A stretch of 9,103 bases of DNA from an uncultured Clostridia bacterium. Its GTDB lineage: Bacteria; Bacillota; Clostridia; RUG12999. Below the pieces are notes generated by a model. That model was not told the origin of the DNA, ran no database searches, and saw only the letters and a list, made by a program, of their open reading frames with translations. Within the stretch, counting starts at the first letter, position 1. Every line of letters begins with the position of its first letter. Of the stretch, positions 1 to 6,741 are shown piece by piece. The DNA lies in contig CALLNG010000115.1 of NCBI GenBank assembly GCA_938005345.1, forward strand, positions 1 to 9,103, written 5' to 3'. The translations under genes were made by a program, and so were the position numbers.

Positions 1-802
1 GCTTTTTCATGCTGTCATCGTCTATGCAGGCATAGCCGCGCTTAAGCTGCAAATTGGCGATACAGGTGGCAAGGTTGGCATTGCCGCACCGCTCGCCAAT
101 TCCAGTCAGCGTCCCCTGAATCTGCACCGCGCCCGCATCCACCGCTGCCATAGCGCCCGCCACCGCCAGGCCGCTGTCGTTGTGCGTATGAATGCCAACT
201 GGAAGCGAAACAGCCTGCACCACCGCGCGCACCGCCTGTGCAATGTCGTCTGGGAACATGCCGCCGTTGGTGTCGCACAGCGCAAGGCAGTCCGCACCCG
301 CCTGCTGCGCCGCCCGCAGTACGGACAGGGCATACTCCGGATTGCGGCGGTAGCCGTCAAAGAAATGCTCTGCGTCAAAAATGACCTCCAGGCCGCTGGA
401 TTTGAGGAAGGATACACTGTCCGATACCATGCGCAGGTTTTCCTCCAGCGTCGCGCCCAGCACGTCCGTTACGTGCATATCCCAGGCCTTGCCGAAAATC
501 ACGCCCACTGGCGCGCCGGACTCTACGATTTTGCAAAGGTTGCGGTCGTTTTTCGCTGCGCAGCCTTTTTTACATGTGCTGCCAAAGGCCGCCAGCTTGG
601 CATGGGACAGCGTGAGCTGCTGCGCCTCCCGGAAAAATTCTTCGTCCTTGATATTGGAAGCGGGGTTGCCCGCTTCGATGTAATCTACGCCCAAATGGTC
701 TAGAATTTGAACGATTTTGAGTTTGTCTGCCACGGAAAAGGAAATCTTTTCCGCCTGCATGCCATCGCGCAGCGTTGTGTCGAGTGTTGCAATTTTGCGC
801 AA
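1..802 (-). CDS. cimA: Citramalate synthase (CimA / 2-isopropylmalate synthase-like), 5' part only
   Basis: The frame encodes the first 267 residues of an alpha-isopropylmalate/homocitrate-synthase superfamily TIM-barrel enzyme and runs off the left edge; the C-terminal LeuA-type domain is missing. Visible motifs are DTTLRDG (residues 8-14, catalytic Arg12 and metal-binding Asp13), IFGKAWDMHVTDV (102-114), IFDAEHFFDGY (141-151), CDTNGG (176-181), the metal-binding HTHND (205-209) and GERCGNANL (236-244). The IFGK-W-HVTDV and FDAEHFFDGY blocks match the citramalate synthase family (TIGR00977 type) rather than classical LeuA. That family condenses pyruvate with acetyl-CoA to (R)-citramalate, the entry to threonine-independent isoleucine synthesis. 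The TTG at 802 is chosen as start: AGGAGG at 816-811 lies 8 nt upstream, and the protein then begins MRKIATLDTTLRDG as the family does. An in-frame ATG at 808 is only 2 nt from that site, and a TAG stop (817-815) lies just before it. Family-level confidence is high; exact substrate is inferred. Confidence 0.88.
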   Translation of the reverse strand, partial: MRKIATLDTTLRDGMQAEKISFSVADKLKIVQILDHLGVDYIEAGNPASNIKDEEFFREAQQLTLSHAKLAAFGSTCKKGCAAKNDRNLCKIVESGAPVGVIFGKAWDMHVTDVLGATLEENLRMVSDSVSFLKSSGLEVIFDAEHFFDGYRRNPEYALSVLRAAQQAGADCLALCDTNGGMFPDDIAQAVRAVVQAVSLPVGIHTHNDSGLAVAGAMAAVDAGAVQIQGTLTGIGERCGNANLATCIANLQLKRGYACIDDDSMKK

Positions 803-810
803 AAGCATCA

Positions 811-816
811 CCTCCT
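811..816 (-). promoter_or_regulatory. Ribosome binding site of the citramalate synthase gene
   Basis: A perfect AGGAGG reads on the minus strand at 816-811. It is 8 nt from the TTG at 802 but only 2 nt from the in-frame ATG at 808, so spacing favours the TTG start. Confidence 0.75.
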
Positions 817-906
817 AGATGGATTATCGAAGAAGGGATTCCTCCCGGCAAAGCCGCCCGTCATCCCCTCTTTGAAAGCCTTAACTAAAATTTGCTCTGG
901 AATTTT

Positions 907-1683
907 CTACCGCAAAACATGTTGTTCCAAAAAGTGTGCCACGCCGTCCTCGTCGTTGCTGCCCGTCACAAAACCGGCAGCGGCTATTACGGCCTGGATT
1001 GCATTGGAGACGGCTACGCCTGTGCCGCACTTTTGGATGGGTTCAATATCATCGTTGTCATCTCCAAAATAGACCGCCTTCTGCGGCGAAATATGAAACC
1101 ATTGCAGCATTTTCAAAATTCCGTTCCACTTTGTGGCCTGCCTGCTCATGATTTGCACGAGCTGCCGGTTTGCCACTGTCGCGTAGGTGTTATTTGTCAA
1201 AATGCGGTCCAGTGGGCCGGGCGGCAGGCCATCGGAGCGGCTGACCAAAATTTTATACAAGGTTCCCTGCGTTGGCAGCGCGGGGAATCCGTCAAAAAAT
1301 TGGCTGTGCCATTCGGGAACCGCCGCGCTGGAATAAATACCCTCGCTTGTTTCAACGGAAATGAGAAGATCCGGTATCGTAACAAGCCGTTGCAAAATGG
1401 CGGCAGCGCTTTGACGCGGGATACCATTCTCCAATACGCGGTCGGGCAGCAAAATGCGGGCGCCGTTCATGGTTGCAACCGCATCAAAGCCGATTTGCAC
1501 GAGGTATGCTAAAATACTTCTTTCCGGCCTTGCTGTGGCAGCCATAAGTGCCATGCCCCGTTCGCGGCACTGCTGCAAAATACCAATGGCGTAGGCAGAT
1601 AGGGTTTTGTCCGTATGCAGCAGCGTTTGGTCGAAATCGGTTATGATGGCTTTCAACCGCAACATCCCCTTTTCAATGCGCAT
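907..1683 (-). CDS. Cof-type HAD-superfamily (IIB) phosphatase
   Basis: The 258-residue protein has all four HAD phosphatase motifs. Motif I is DFDQT (16-20, nucleophile Asp16 and general acid Asp18), motif II is the Thr50 of MAATARP, motif III is Lys185 in QATKWNGI, and motif IV is GDDNDD (207-212). Length, the large cap between motifs II and III, and the ending GSNDEDGVAHFLEQ fit the Cof/YbiV-like IIB group. These are cytoplasmic Mg-dependent enzymes that remove phosphate from sugar phosphates or similar small molecules; the substrate cannot be read from sequence. Motif I has Gln where Gly is usual. The start is uncertain. ATG at 1683 has a weak GGGAG four nt upstream. ATG at 1665 abuts AAGGGG. 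TTG at 1656 lies 9 nt after AAGGGG and would give MKAIITDFDQT, which resembles family N-termini. The gene probably shares a transcript with the synthase gene 104 nt downstream. Confidence 0.9.
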   Translation of the reverse strand: MRIEKGMLRLKAIITDFDQTLLHTDKTLSAYAIGILQQCRERGMALMAATARPERSILAYLVQIGFDAVATMNGARILLPDRVLENGIPRQSAAAILQRLVTIPDLLISVETSEGIYSSAAVPEWHSQFFDGFPALPTQGTLYKILVSRSDGLPPGPLDRILTNNTYATVANRQLVQIMSRQATKWNGILKMLQWFHISPQKAVYFGDDNDDIEPIQKCGTGVAVSNAIQAVIAAAGFVTGSNDEDGVAHFLEQHVLR

Positions 1684-1716
1684 ATGTCTCCCGGCATAAG
1701 TGGTTTGCTACTTTTT

Positions 1717-1745
1717 ATTATAGACCCGCGGCAGGCGGGAGTCAA
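1717..1745 (-). promoter_or_regulatory. Sigma-A type promoter for the HAD-synthase unit
   Basis: On the minus strand the -35 box TTGACT (1745-1740) and a perfect -10 TATAAT (1722-1717) are separated by 17 bp. Transcription should start near 1710, giving a leader of about 27 nt before the ATG at 1683. The spacer holds a perfect 5-bp inverted repeat, CCCGC-N5-GCGGG on the plus strand (1725-1739), which could be a repressor site or chance. Confidence 0.85.
1725..1739. repeat. Inverted repeat inside the minus-strand promoter spacer
   Basis: CCCGC (1725-1729) and GCGGG (1735-1739) are perfect inverted arms around a 5-bp centre, placed exactly between the -10 and -35 boxes. The arms are short in GC-rich DNA, so an operator role is only a suggestion. 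Confidence 0.4.
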
Positions 1746-1769
1746 TCTCTTTTCCTGCTGAATCCCAAA

Positions 1770-1789
1770 CAAAAAAATCACGTTTTTTG
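1770..1789. repeat. A-tract/T-tract inverted repeat between the divergent promoters
   Basis: CAAAAAA (1770-1776) and TTTTTTG (1783-1789) form a perfect 7-bp inverted repeat around ATCACG, the most AT-rich patch in the region. It lies between the two -35 boxes. It could bend DNA or act as a distal UP-type element, but has no GC stem and is not an intrinsic terminator. Confidence 0.45.
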
Positions 1790-1812
1790 CGGTTGGTGAA
1801 ATGGGCGCTTTC

Positions 1813-1841
1813 TTGACGCGGGGGACAAGCTGTGATACAAT
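1813..1841 (+). promoter_or_regulatory. Sigma-A type promoter for the amylase (and possibly addBA) unit
   Basis: The -35 box TTGACG (1813-1818) and -10 box TACAAT (1836-1841) are 17 bp apart, and TG at 1833-1834 makes an extended -10. Each hexamer differs from consensus at one base. Transcription should start near 1848, leaving an untranslated leader of about 110 nt. No good CcpA cre site was found by eye in this region, so carbon control is not shown. Confidence 0.85.
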
Positions 1842-1849
1842 GAAACCAG

Positions 1850-1880
1850 GGGCGTTCCAGGCAAAAACAAGGAAGCGCCC
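1850..1880 (+). promoter_or_regulatory. Stem-loop at the predicted 5' end of the amylase transcript
   Basis: GGGCGTTCC (1850-1858) pairs with GGAAGCGCCC (1871-1880), giving nine pairs with one bulged G and a 12-nt A-rich loop. No U-run follows on either strand, so it is not an intrinsic terminator. Because it begins about two nt after the predicted start, it may protect the 5' end from decay or be a protein-binding element. Confidence 0.5.
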
Positions 1881-1915
1881 GGCGTGTTGCTGCATATCCT
1901 GTAGGGAGAAGCGGC

Positions 1916-1975
1916 ATGCTAAAAGAGAATACCAAAAATCGTAAGGAGGGCATTTTGTATGGCCTGGGCAAATGA
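1916..1975 (+). CDS. Possible 19-codon leader ORF upstream of the amylase gene
   Basis: An ATG at 1916 follows AGGGAG (1903-1908) with 7-nt spacing and opens a 19-codon frame beginning MLKENTKNRKEG. It ends at TGA 1973-1975, 17 bases inside the amylase gene in a different frame, and it contains the amylase ribosome binding site. If translated, ribosomes would cover that site and could couple or modulate amylase translation. The peptide shows no family resemblance and no run of a single regulatory amino acid. It may be chance. Confidence 0.2.
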   Translation: MLKENTKNRKEGILYGLGK

Positions 1976-3269
1976 AAGTGTATTTTATCAAATATATCCG
2001 TTAGGGTTTTGCGGCGCGCCGGAGGAAAACGATGGCGTGACGGTAAACCGTATTCAAAAAGTGGCACAGTGGGTGCCGCACATCAAGCGGCTAGGCGCGG
2101 ACGCGGTGTATCTGTGTCCCATTTTTGAATCGGACCGCCACGGGTATGACACCCGCGATTTTCGCAAGCTGGACTGCCGGCTGGGCGTCAACCAGGATTT
2201 CCAGCAGGTGTGCCAGGCGCTGCACAGCGCGGGTATCCGCGTGGTACTGGACGGAGTGTTTCATCACGTGGGCCGCGGATTTTGGGCGTTTGCCGATGTG
2301 CTGCAAAACCGGGAAAACTCCGCGTACCGCGACTGGTTTTTCGTGGATTTTGGCGGCGATAACGGTTATGGCGATGGCTTGTGGTATGAGGGTTGGGAAG
2401 GACACTATGAACTGGTGAAACTGAATTTGAAAAATCCTGCCGTGGTGGAGCATTTGCTGGACTGCGTACGGTTTTGGATAGAGGAATTTGATATTGACGG
2501 CCTGCGCCTGGACGTGGCTTATTCACTGGATCACGGCTTTATCCGCCGTTTGCGGGCTTTCACGCAGGAACGAAAACCGGACTTTTTCCTAGTCGGGGAG
2601 CTCATGTTCGGGGACTACAACCCGTTTTTGGCGGACGGCATGCTGCACAGCGCCACCAACTATGAGTGCTACAAGGGGCTGTATTCCTCGTTTAATTCCA
2701 GCAACATGTTTGAAATTGCGCATTCCCTGGCGCGGCAGTTCGGGCCGGAGTCCTGGACGCTATATAAAGGAAAGCATTTGCTGAATTTTGTCGATAACCA
2801 CGATGTGACGCGGGTGGCAAGCATTTTGCAGGACAAAAATTGTCTGCCGCTGATTTATGCGCTGCTCTTTGCCATGCCCGGTATTCCCTGCGTGTACTAT
2901 GGCAGCGAATGGGGCGCGTTGGGCGACAAAGCGCAAGGTGACGCGGCGCTGCGGCCCTGCTTTGCCCAGCCGGAGGAAAACGGACTTACCGCGTGGATTG
3001 CCAAGCTGGCGCAGGCGCATAAAAACAGCCCGGCGCTGTGCGAAGGCTCCTACCGTAATGTGCTGATTCAAAGCAAGCAGCTCATTTTGGAGCGGGAAAC
3101 AGACGGCGAACGGGTGCTGGCGGCAGTCAACATGGACAGCCAACCGGTTACGGTACATTTTGACGCGCGCGCAGGCCGGGCCGTGGATCTTATTTCCGGG
3201 GAAATGCACGATTTTGGCGGGGGCAGCGAACTGCCGCCCTACAGCGCGTTCTATTGGAAGGTGTGCTAA
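1959..3269 (+). CDS. GH13 alpha-amylase-family glycoside hydrolase, cytoplasmic
   Basis: The 436-residue protein is a (beta/alpha)8-barrel glycosidase of the alpha-amylase clan. Motifs in order are HGYDT (61-65), region I DGVFHH (98-103), region II GLRLD with nucleophile Asp185, region III VGE with acid/base Glu214, and region IV FVDNHD (277-282) with stabilising Asp282. A short C-terminal beta domain (about 365-436) follows. There is no signal peptide, so it acts inside the cell, probably on imported maltodextrins or glycogen-derived oligosaccharides. It has no N-terminal CBM34-type domain as in neopullulanase or cyclomaltodextrinase, although barrel sequence such as YEGWEGHYELVKLNL resembles that group. 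Region I has His102 where most GH13 enzymes have Asn. AAGGAGG at 1943-1949 lies 9 nt before the ATG. Catalytic residues are complete, so an active retaining glycosidase is expected; the precise specificity is not determinable here. Confidence 0.92.
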   Translation: MAWANESVFYQIYPLGFCGAPEENDGVTVNRIQKVAQWVPHIKRLGADAVYLCPIFESDRHGYDTRDFRKLDCRLGVNQDFQQVCQALHSAGIRVVLDGVFHHVGRGFWAFADVLQNRENSAYRDWFFVDFGGDNGYGDGLWYEGWEGHYELVKLNLKNPAVVEHLLDCVRFWIEEFDIDGLRLDVAYSLDHGFIRRLRAFTQERKPDFFLVGELMFGDYNPFLADGMLHSATNYECYKGLYSSFNSSNMFEIAHSLARQFGPESWTLYKGKHLLNFVDNHDVTRVASILQDKNCLPLIYALLFAMPGIPCVYYGSEWGALGDKAQGDAALRPCFAQPEENGLTAWIAKLAQAHKNSPALCEGSYRNVLIQSKQLILERETDGERVLAAVNMDSQPVTVHFDARAGRAVDLISGEMHDFGGGSELPPYSAFYWKVC

Positions 3270-3300
3270 CCGGGAAAAGGCAGAGAAAGCAGAGTAACAG

Positions 3301-3312
3301 CCCCATAAGGGG
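3301..3312 (+). promoter_or_regulatory. Small hairpin between the amylase gene and addB
   Basis: CCCC-ATAA-GGGG can form a 4-bp stem with a 4-nt loop just upstream of addB. It lacks a U-run, so it should not terminate transcription. It would sequester the only purine-rich site (AAGGGG) available to the upstream ATG at 3316, which supports the start at 3337. Confidence 0.35.
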
Positions 3313-3319
3313 TGCATGG

Positions 3320-3326
3320 AAAGGAG
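3320..3326 (+). promoter_or_regulatory. Ribosome binding site of addB
   Basis: AAAGGAG at 3320-3326 lies 10 nt before the ATG at 3337. The in-frame ATG at 3316 has only AAGGGG three nt upstream, so this site decides the start in favour of 3337. Confidence 0.65.
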
Positions 3327-3336
3327 ATCGGGAAAG

Positions 3337-6300
3337 ATGGCGCTGCACCTGTTGTTTGGAAAAAAATACAGCGGCAAAACGGAGATTTGTTTTCGGGAAA
3401 TGGAACGTATCTGCCGAAAGCAGCCGGGGCGCGGTGTGTTTTACATCGTGCCGGAGCAGTATTCCTATGCGGCGGAGAAACGCGTAGCACAGCGCATTGG
3501 CGCGGTCAGTCCGCTGTCGGCGGAAGTGGTGTCGTTCCGGCGGCTGTACTTTTACGTGCTGGGGAAAGTGGGCGGCACGGCGGAAAAGCGGCTCACACGT
3601 GCGGGCAAAGCAGTGCTGATTCGCCGTGTGGCACGGCGGCTGATGCCGGAGTTGCAAGCGCTGCGCGCCGCCGTGCGTTACCCTGGCTTTTTGGAGCGCA
3701 TTGGGGATTTGTTTTCTGAGTTCAAGCGATACGGCGTCACAGCGGATATGCTGGCGGACGCGTCCGCCCGGCTGGAAGGCGAGGACATGCTGGGGCGCAA
3801 GGTGCAGGAAATTGGCTGGCTGCTGGATGCGTTTGAGGTGATGGTGCAGGGAGCGTTCCAAAACCCGGAGGACGAGCCCACGCGGTTGGCGCGTATGCTA
3901 CAGGCACGTCCGGATTTGTTTGCGGGCGCGGCGGTGTTTGTGGATGAGTTCGGCGGGTTTACGCCGCAGGAACTGGATATTTTGATGGCGCTGGCAGCGT
4001 GCTGTGAAGTGACGGTGACACTGTCCGGCAGTTTGCAGGAGCCGGAGGATATTTTCGTGTCCCAGCAAAAGGCGGCGGACCGGCTGGCGCGCCGCTGTGC
4101 GGCGGCGGGCGTGGACCTGGACAAGCGGGAATGCCGGCGTAGCGGACGGTTTGCGGCGTTTGAGGAGATGCAATCGCTGGAAAACACACTGTTGCAGCAC
4201 CCGGTACGCCCGTGGGGCAAAGAAACCGCACGCGTCGCGCTGGTCAGCGCGGCAGAGCCCTATGGGGAGATGGAATGGATTGCGGGCGAAATTGTGCGGC
4301 AGGTACGCGATGAAGGGCGCACTTGGCAGGATATCACCATCGCGGCGCGTTCCCTGTCGCGTTACGATGGCATTTTGGAGAGCGTGCTGAGCGCGGCGGG
4401 TATCCCTTTTTTTCTGGACAAAAAAATTGGCGCACAGGACATGCCAGCCGCAGCGCTCATTTTGGCCGCGTTGGACATTTTTGTGCACGATTGGCGCTAT
4501 GACAGCGTGTTTGCCTACCTGAAATCGGGTTTTGTGGAGCTACCGCAGGCGGATATCGATTTGCTGGAAAACTATGTGCTGGCGACAGGCGTGCGCGGCG
4601 CGTCCAGCTGGACGCGGGAGCGCCCTTGGCCGTATCTGCCCAAAGGACTGTGGGACGGCTGGGAGGAAGGAGCATTTTTGGCGCACATCGAATCGCTGCG
4701 CCAGGCGGTGGCGGGGCCGCTGGTGAAGTTCCAGCAGGGGCTGAAAACGGCGGAAAACGTGCGCGGCATGTGCAAAGCGGTATATGCATTCATGCTGGAT
4801 ATCGGCCTGGACCGCAAAACCAACGAGTTTGTGGAGCGGTTTCGCGAAGAGGATCCCGCCATGGCGGAGCAGTTCACGCAAATTTGGAACATTGTGTGTA
4901 CGTCGCTGGATGAAATCGTGGCGGCGGCGGGCGAAGAACAGGCCTCGGCAGCAGAGTTTACGGAGCTGCTGCAGGCGGCGTTTTCTGCGCATGAAATCGG
5001 GATCATTCCGCCGCTGTCCGATGCGGTGCAGATTGCGGAAATCGGGCGTTCGCGGGTGGACGCGGTACATACGTTGTTTTTAATCGGCGCCACGGACGAT
5101 GTGCTGCCCATGGCCAGTCAGACGGAAGGGCTGCTGGACGACCGGGACCGCGCCTTGCTGGGCGGGCTGGGGCTAGAACTCGCGCCCGACACGGTGGCAG
5201 CGGCAATGGAGGAAGATTTTTTGCTGTACCATGCGCTGACTGCGCCTGTGGGACAGCTGTTTGTGAGCTGGCCAGTGGCGGATGCATCGGGTACGGCATT
5301 GTATCCCTCCCGCGTGGTGGGCCGGCTGCGGCAGACGTTTCCCCGTTTGCAGCAGCTGTCGCTGGAAGCGGCGCGGGAGCCGGGCGGTATGGAGGGGATC
5401 CAGTACCCGCACGCCGCGTTTGCACATTTGTGTTTTGCAAGGCGGCGCGTTGTGGATGGTATTGAGGTGGATCCGCTGTACGGCGATTTGGACGCGTGGT
5501 TCCATCGCCAGCCGGAGTGGAAGGATGCATCGGCGCGGCTGGACGCGGCGGCGCGGTACCAAAACCGCACGGTGCGCTTGGACGCGGCGCTGTTGCATGA
5601 CATGGGCAAGGACGATTGGTTCAGCGTATCGCGCATGGAGAAATTTGCGGGTTGCCCGTTTGCGCACTACGCGGGCTATTTGCTGGGCGCAGCACCGCGG
5701 CAGACGGCCAAACTGGAAGCAGTGGACCGAGGCAGCTTTATCCACAGCGTCATTGAGCAGGTGGCGCGCTGGGTAGATGGCACCGCCCACAGCTGGCAAA
5801 ATGTAGATCAAGTACAGTTGGAAGCAGAGCTGGACCGCATTTTGCGTGCAGAAATCGACGCGCTGATGATGGGCGTGGAGGAGCCGACACAAAAAATGAA
5901 ATGGGCGCTGGTACGGCTGCGCGAGGTGGCGCGCGCCTCCATTTTGGCGATTTGCTACCATTTGCAGGCCGGGCAGTTCGTACCGCTGGGCCATGAAATT
6001 GTGTTTGGCAAAGGAAAACTGCCCATTGAAGTGGATTTGGGCGGCAAAAAGGTGCATTTGACAGGCAAAATCGACCGCGCTGATATTTACGAAGACGAGC
6101 GCGGCAAATATATCCGTATCATCGACTACAAAAGCTATGACAAGACGTTTGACATCTCCCGGTTTTACTATGGGTTGGATTTGCAGCTTGCCGTGTACCT
6201 GGACAGCCTGTGTTTGCAGGAGGGCGCACAGCCTGCGGGTATGCTGTATTTCCGGCTGCGGGATCCCATTGTGCAGGCCCCGCCCGACGCCAGCGCACAG

Positions 6301-6741
6301 GAAGTGGCGGACAGCGTGCGCAGCGCGTTTCGCATGAATGGCCTGGTGCTGTGGGACGAGCAGGTGCTGCGCAGCATGGACCGCGGTATGGGGGCGAAAA
6401 GCGACATCGTGCCAGTGGAAATCAAAAAGGACGGCACGCCCAGTGCGCGCTCCTCGGCAGCCAGCCCCCTGCAGCTGCAAGCGCTGCGCCGCAATTTGCA
6501 AAAGACGCTGAAGCGGACGCTGCGGGAGATTTTGCAGGGGGATGCACAGGTGCGGCCCGCGCGGTACAAAAAAGAAAGTGCCTGCACTTGGTGCCAGTAC
6601 CGCGACATTTGCCGGTTTGATACCACCTGCGGCGACGCGGCGCGCATTTTGAAGCCCATGGAAGCGGCGGATACCTGGGAAGCCATTGTGAAAGGAGGGA
6701 GAGCGGATGAGGTGGACCACAGCGCAGAAACAGGCGATTGA
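3337..6741 (+). CDS. addB: ATP-dependent helicase/nuclease subunit B, AddB
   Basis: The 1134-residue protein is close to the usual AddB length (B. subtilis AddB is 1166). It partners AddA to resect double-strand DNA ends and load RecA. The N-terminus has a Walker A motif, FGKKYSGKT (7-15), and a Walker-B-like VFVDEFGGFTPQE block (200-212) typical of AddB. The C-terminal RecB-like nuclease shows His803 (RGSFIH), Asp913 (TGKIDR), IDYKS with Asp930 and Lys932, and QLAVY with Gln950 and Tyr954. Cys773 (AGCPF) plus Cys1083, Cys1086 and Cys1092 (C-x2-C-x5-C) are the expected ligands of the AddB 4Fe-4S cluster that closes the nuclease domain. All key nuclease and cluster residues are present, so it should be functional. 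The start at 3337 is chosen for its ribosome binding site and because Walker A then lies a few residues from the N-terminus; ATG 3316 would add seven residues. The end overlaps addA by 35 nt. Confidence 0.95.
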   Translation: MALHLLFGKKYSGKTEICFREMERICRKQPGRGVFYIVPEQYSYAAEKRVAQRIGAVSPLSAEVVSFRRLYFYVLGKVGGTAEKRLTRAGKAVLIRRVARRLMPELQALRAAVRYPGFLERIGDLFSEFKRYGVTADMLADASARLEGEDMLGRKVQEIGWLLDAFEVMVQGAFQNPEDEPTRLARMLQARPDLFAGAAVFVDEFGGFTPQELDILMALAACCEVTVTLSGSLQEPEDIFVSQQKAADRLARRCAAAGVDLDKRECRRSGRFAAFEEMQSLENTLLQHPVRPWGKETARVALVSAAEPYGEMEWIAGEIVRQVRDEGRTWQDITIAARSLSRYDGILESVLSAAGIPFFLDKKIGAQDMPAAALILAALDIFVHDWRYDSVFAYLKSGFVELPQADIDLLENYVLATGVRGASSWTRERPWPYLPKGLWDGWEEGAFLAHIESLRQAVAGPLVKFQQGLKTAENVRGMCKAVYAFMLDIGLDRKTNEFVERFREEDPAMAEQFTQIWNIVCTSLDEIVAAAGEEQASAAEFTELLQAAFSAHEIGIIPPLSDAVQIAEIGRSRVDAVHTLFLIGATDDVLPMASQTEGLLDDRDRALLGGLGLELAPDTVAAAMEEDFLLYHALTAPVGQLFVSWPVADASGTALYPSRVVGRLRQTFPRLQQLSLEAAREPGGMEGIQYPHAAFAHLCFARRRVVDGIEVDPLYGDLDAWFHRQPEWKDASARLDAAARYQNRTVRLDAALLHDMGKDDWFSVSRMEKFAGCPFAHYAGYLLGAAPRQTAKLEAVDRGSFIHSVIEQVARWVDGTAHSWQNVDQVQLEAELDRILRAEIDALMMGVEEPTQKMKWALVRLREVARASILAICYHLQAGQFVPLGHEIVFGKGKLPIEVDLGGKKVHLTGKIDRADIYEDERGKYIRIIDYKSYDKTFDISRFYYGLDLQLAVYLDSLCLQEGAQPAGMLYFRLRDPIVQAPPDASAQEVADSVRSAFRMNGLVLWDEQVLRSMDRGMGAKSDIVPVEIKKDGTPSARSSAASPLQLQALRRNLQKTLKRTLREILQGDAQVRPARYKKESACTWCQYRDICRFDTTCGDAARILKPMEAADTWEAIVKGGRADEVDHSAETGD
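6692..6698 (+). promoter_or_regulatory. Ribosome binding site of addA inside addB
   Basis: AAGGAGG at 6692-6698 lies 8 nt before the addA ATG at 6707, within the last codons of addB. It fixes the addA start and explains translation from the overlapping frame. Confidence 0.8.

Larger units (their letters stand above)
1803..1880. repeat. 8-bp inverted repeat flanking the amylase promoter
   Basis: GGGCGCTT (1803-1810) lies two bases upstream of the -35 box and its perfect reverse complement AAGCGCCC (1873-1880) lies about 25 nt past the predicted start. A related GGGCGTTCC occurs at 1850-1858, at the predicted transcription start. Three similar sequences around one promoter suggest a binding site for a dimeric regulator, though the outer arm also serves in the leader stem-loop. 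Confidence 0.4.

Noticed and set aside
182..703. A 173-codon plus-strand frame antisense to the synthase gene.
   Set aside because: The minus-strand frame has clear family motifs throughout; this one has no recognisable domain and is a shadow.
808..866. An 18-codon minus-strand frame (ATG at 864) whose TGA overlaps the ATG at 808.
   Set aside because: Its purine-rich site directly abuts the ATG with no spacing and the peptide has no branched-chain residue run typical of an attenuator leader.
803..906. Possible T-box or other riboswitch before the citramalate synthase gene.
   Set aside because: The gap is only 104 nt, with no T-box core sequence. A weak fold (GGGAT/ATCCC outer stem at 835-867 with a 4-bp inner stem) lacks a U-run and is within what chance gives.
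892..1512. A 206-codon plus-strand frame antisense to the HAD gene.
   Set aside because: It is opposite a complete HAD phosphatase with all four motifs, and its translation shows no domain.
1770..1789. The A6/T6 inverted repeat as an intrinsic terminator.
   Set aside because: The stem would be almost all A-T, with no GC stem preceding a U-run, and no gene ends nearby.
2760..3377. Minus-strand frame of 205 codons across the amylase-addB junction.
   Set aside because: It opposes two well-supported genes, has no recognisable family signature, and no promoter is evident for it.
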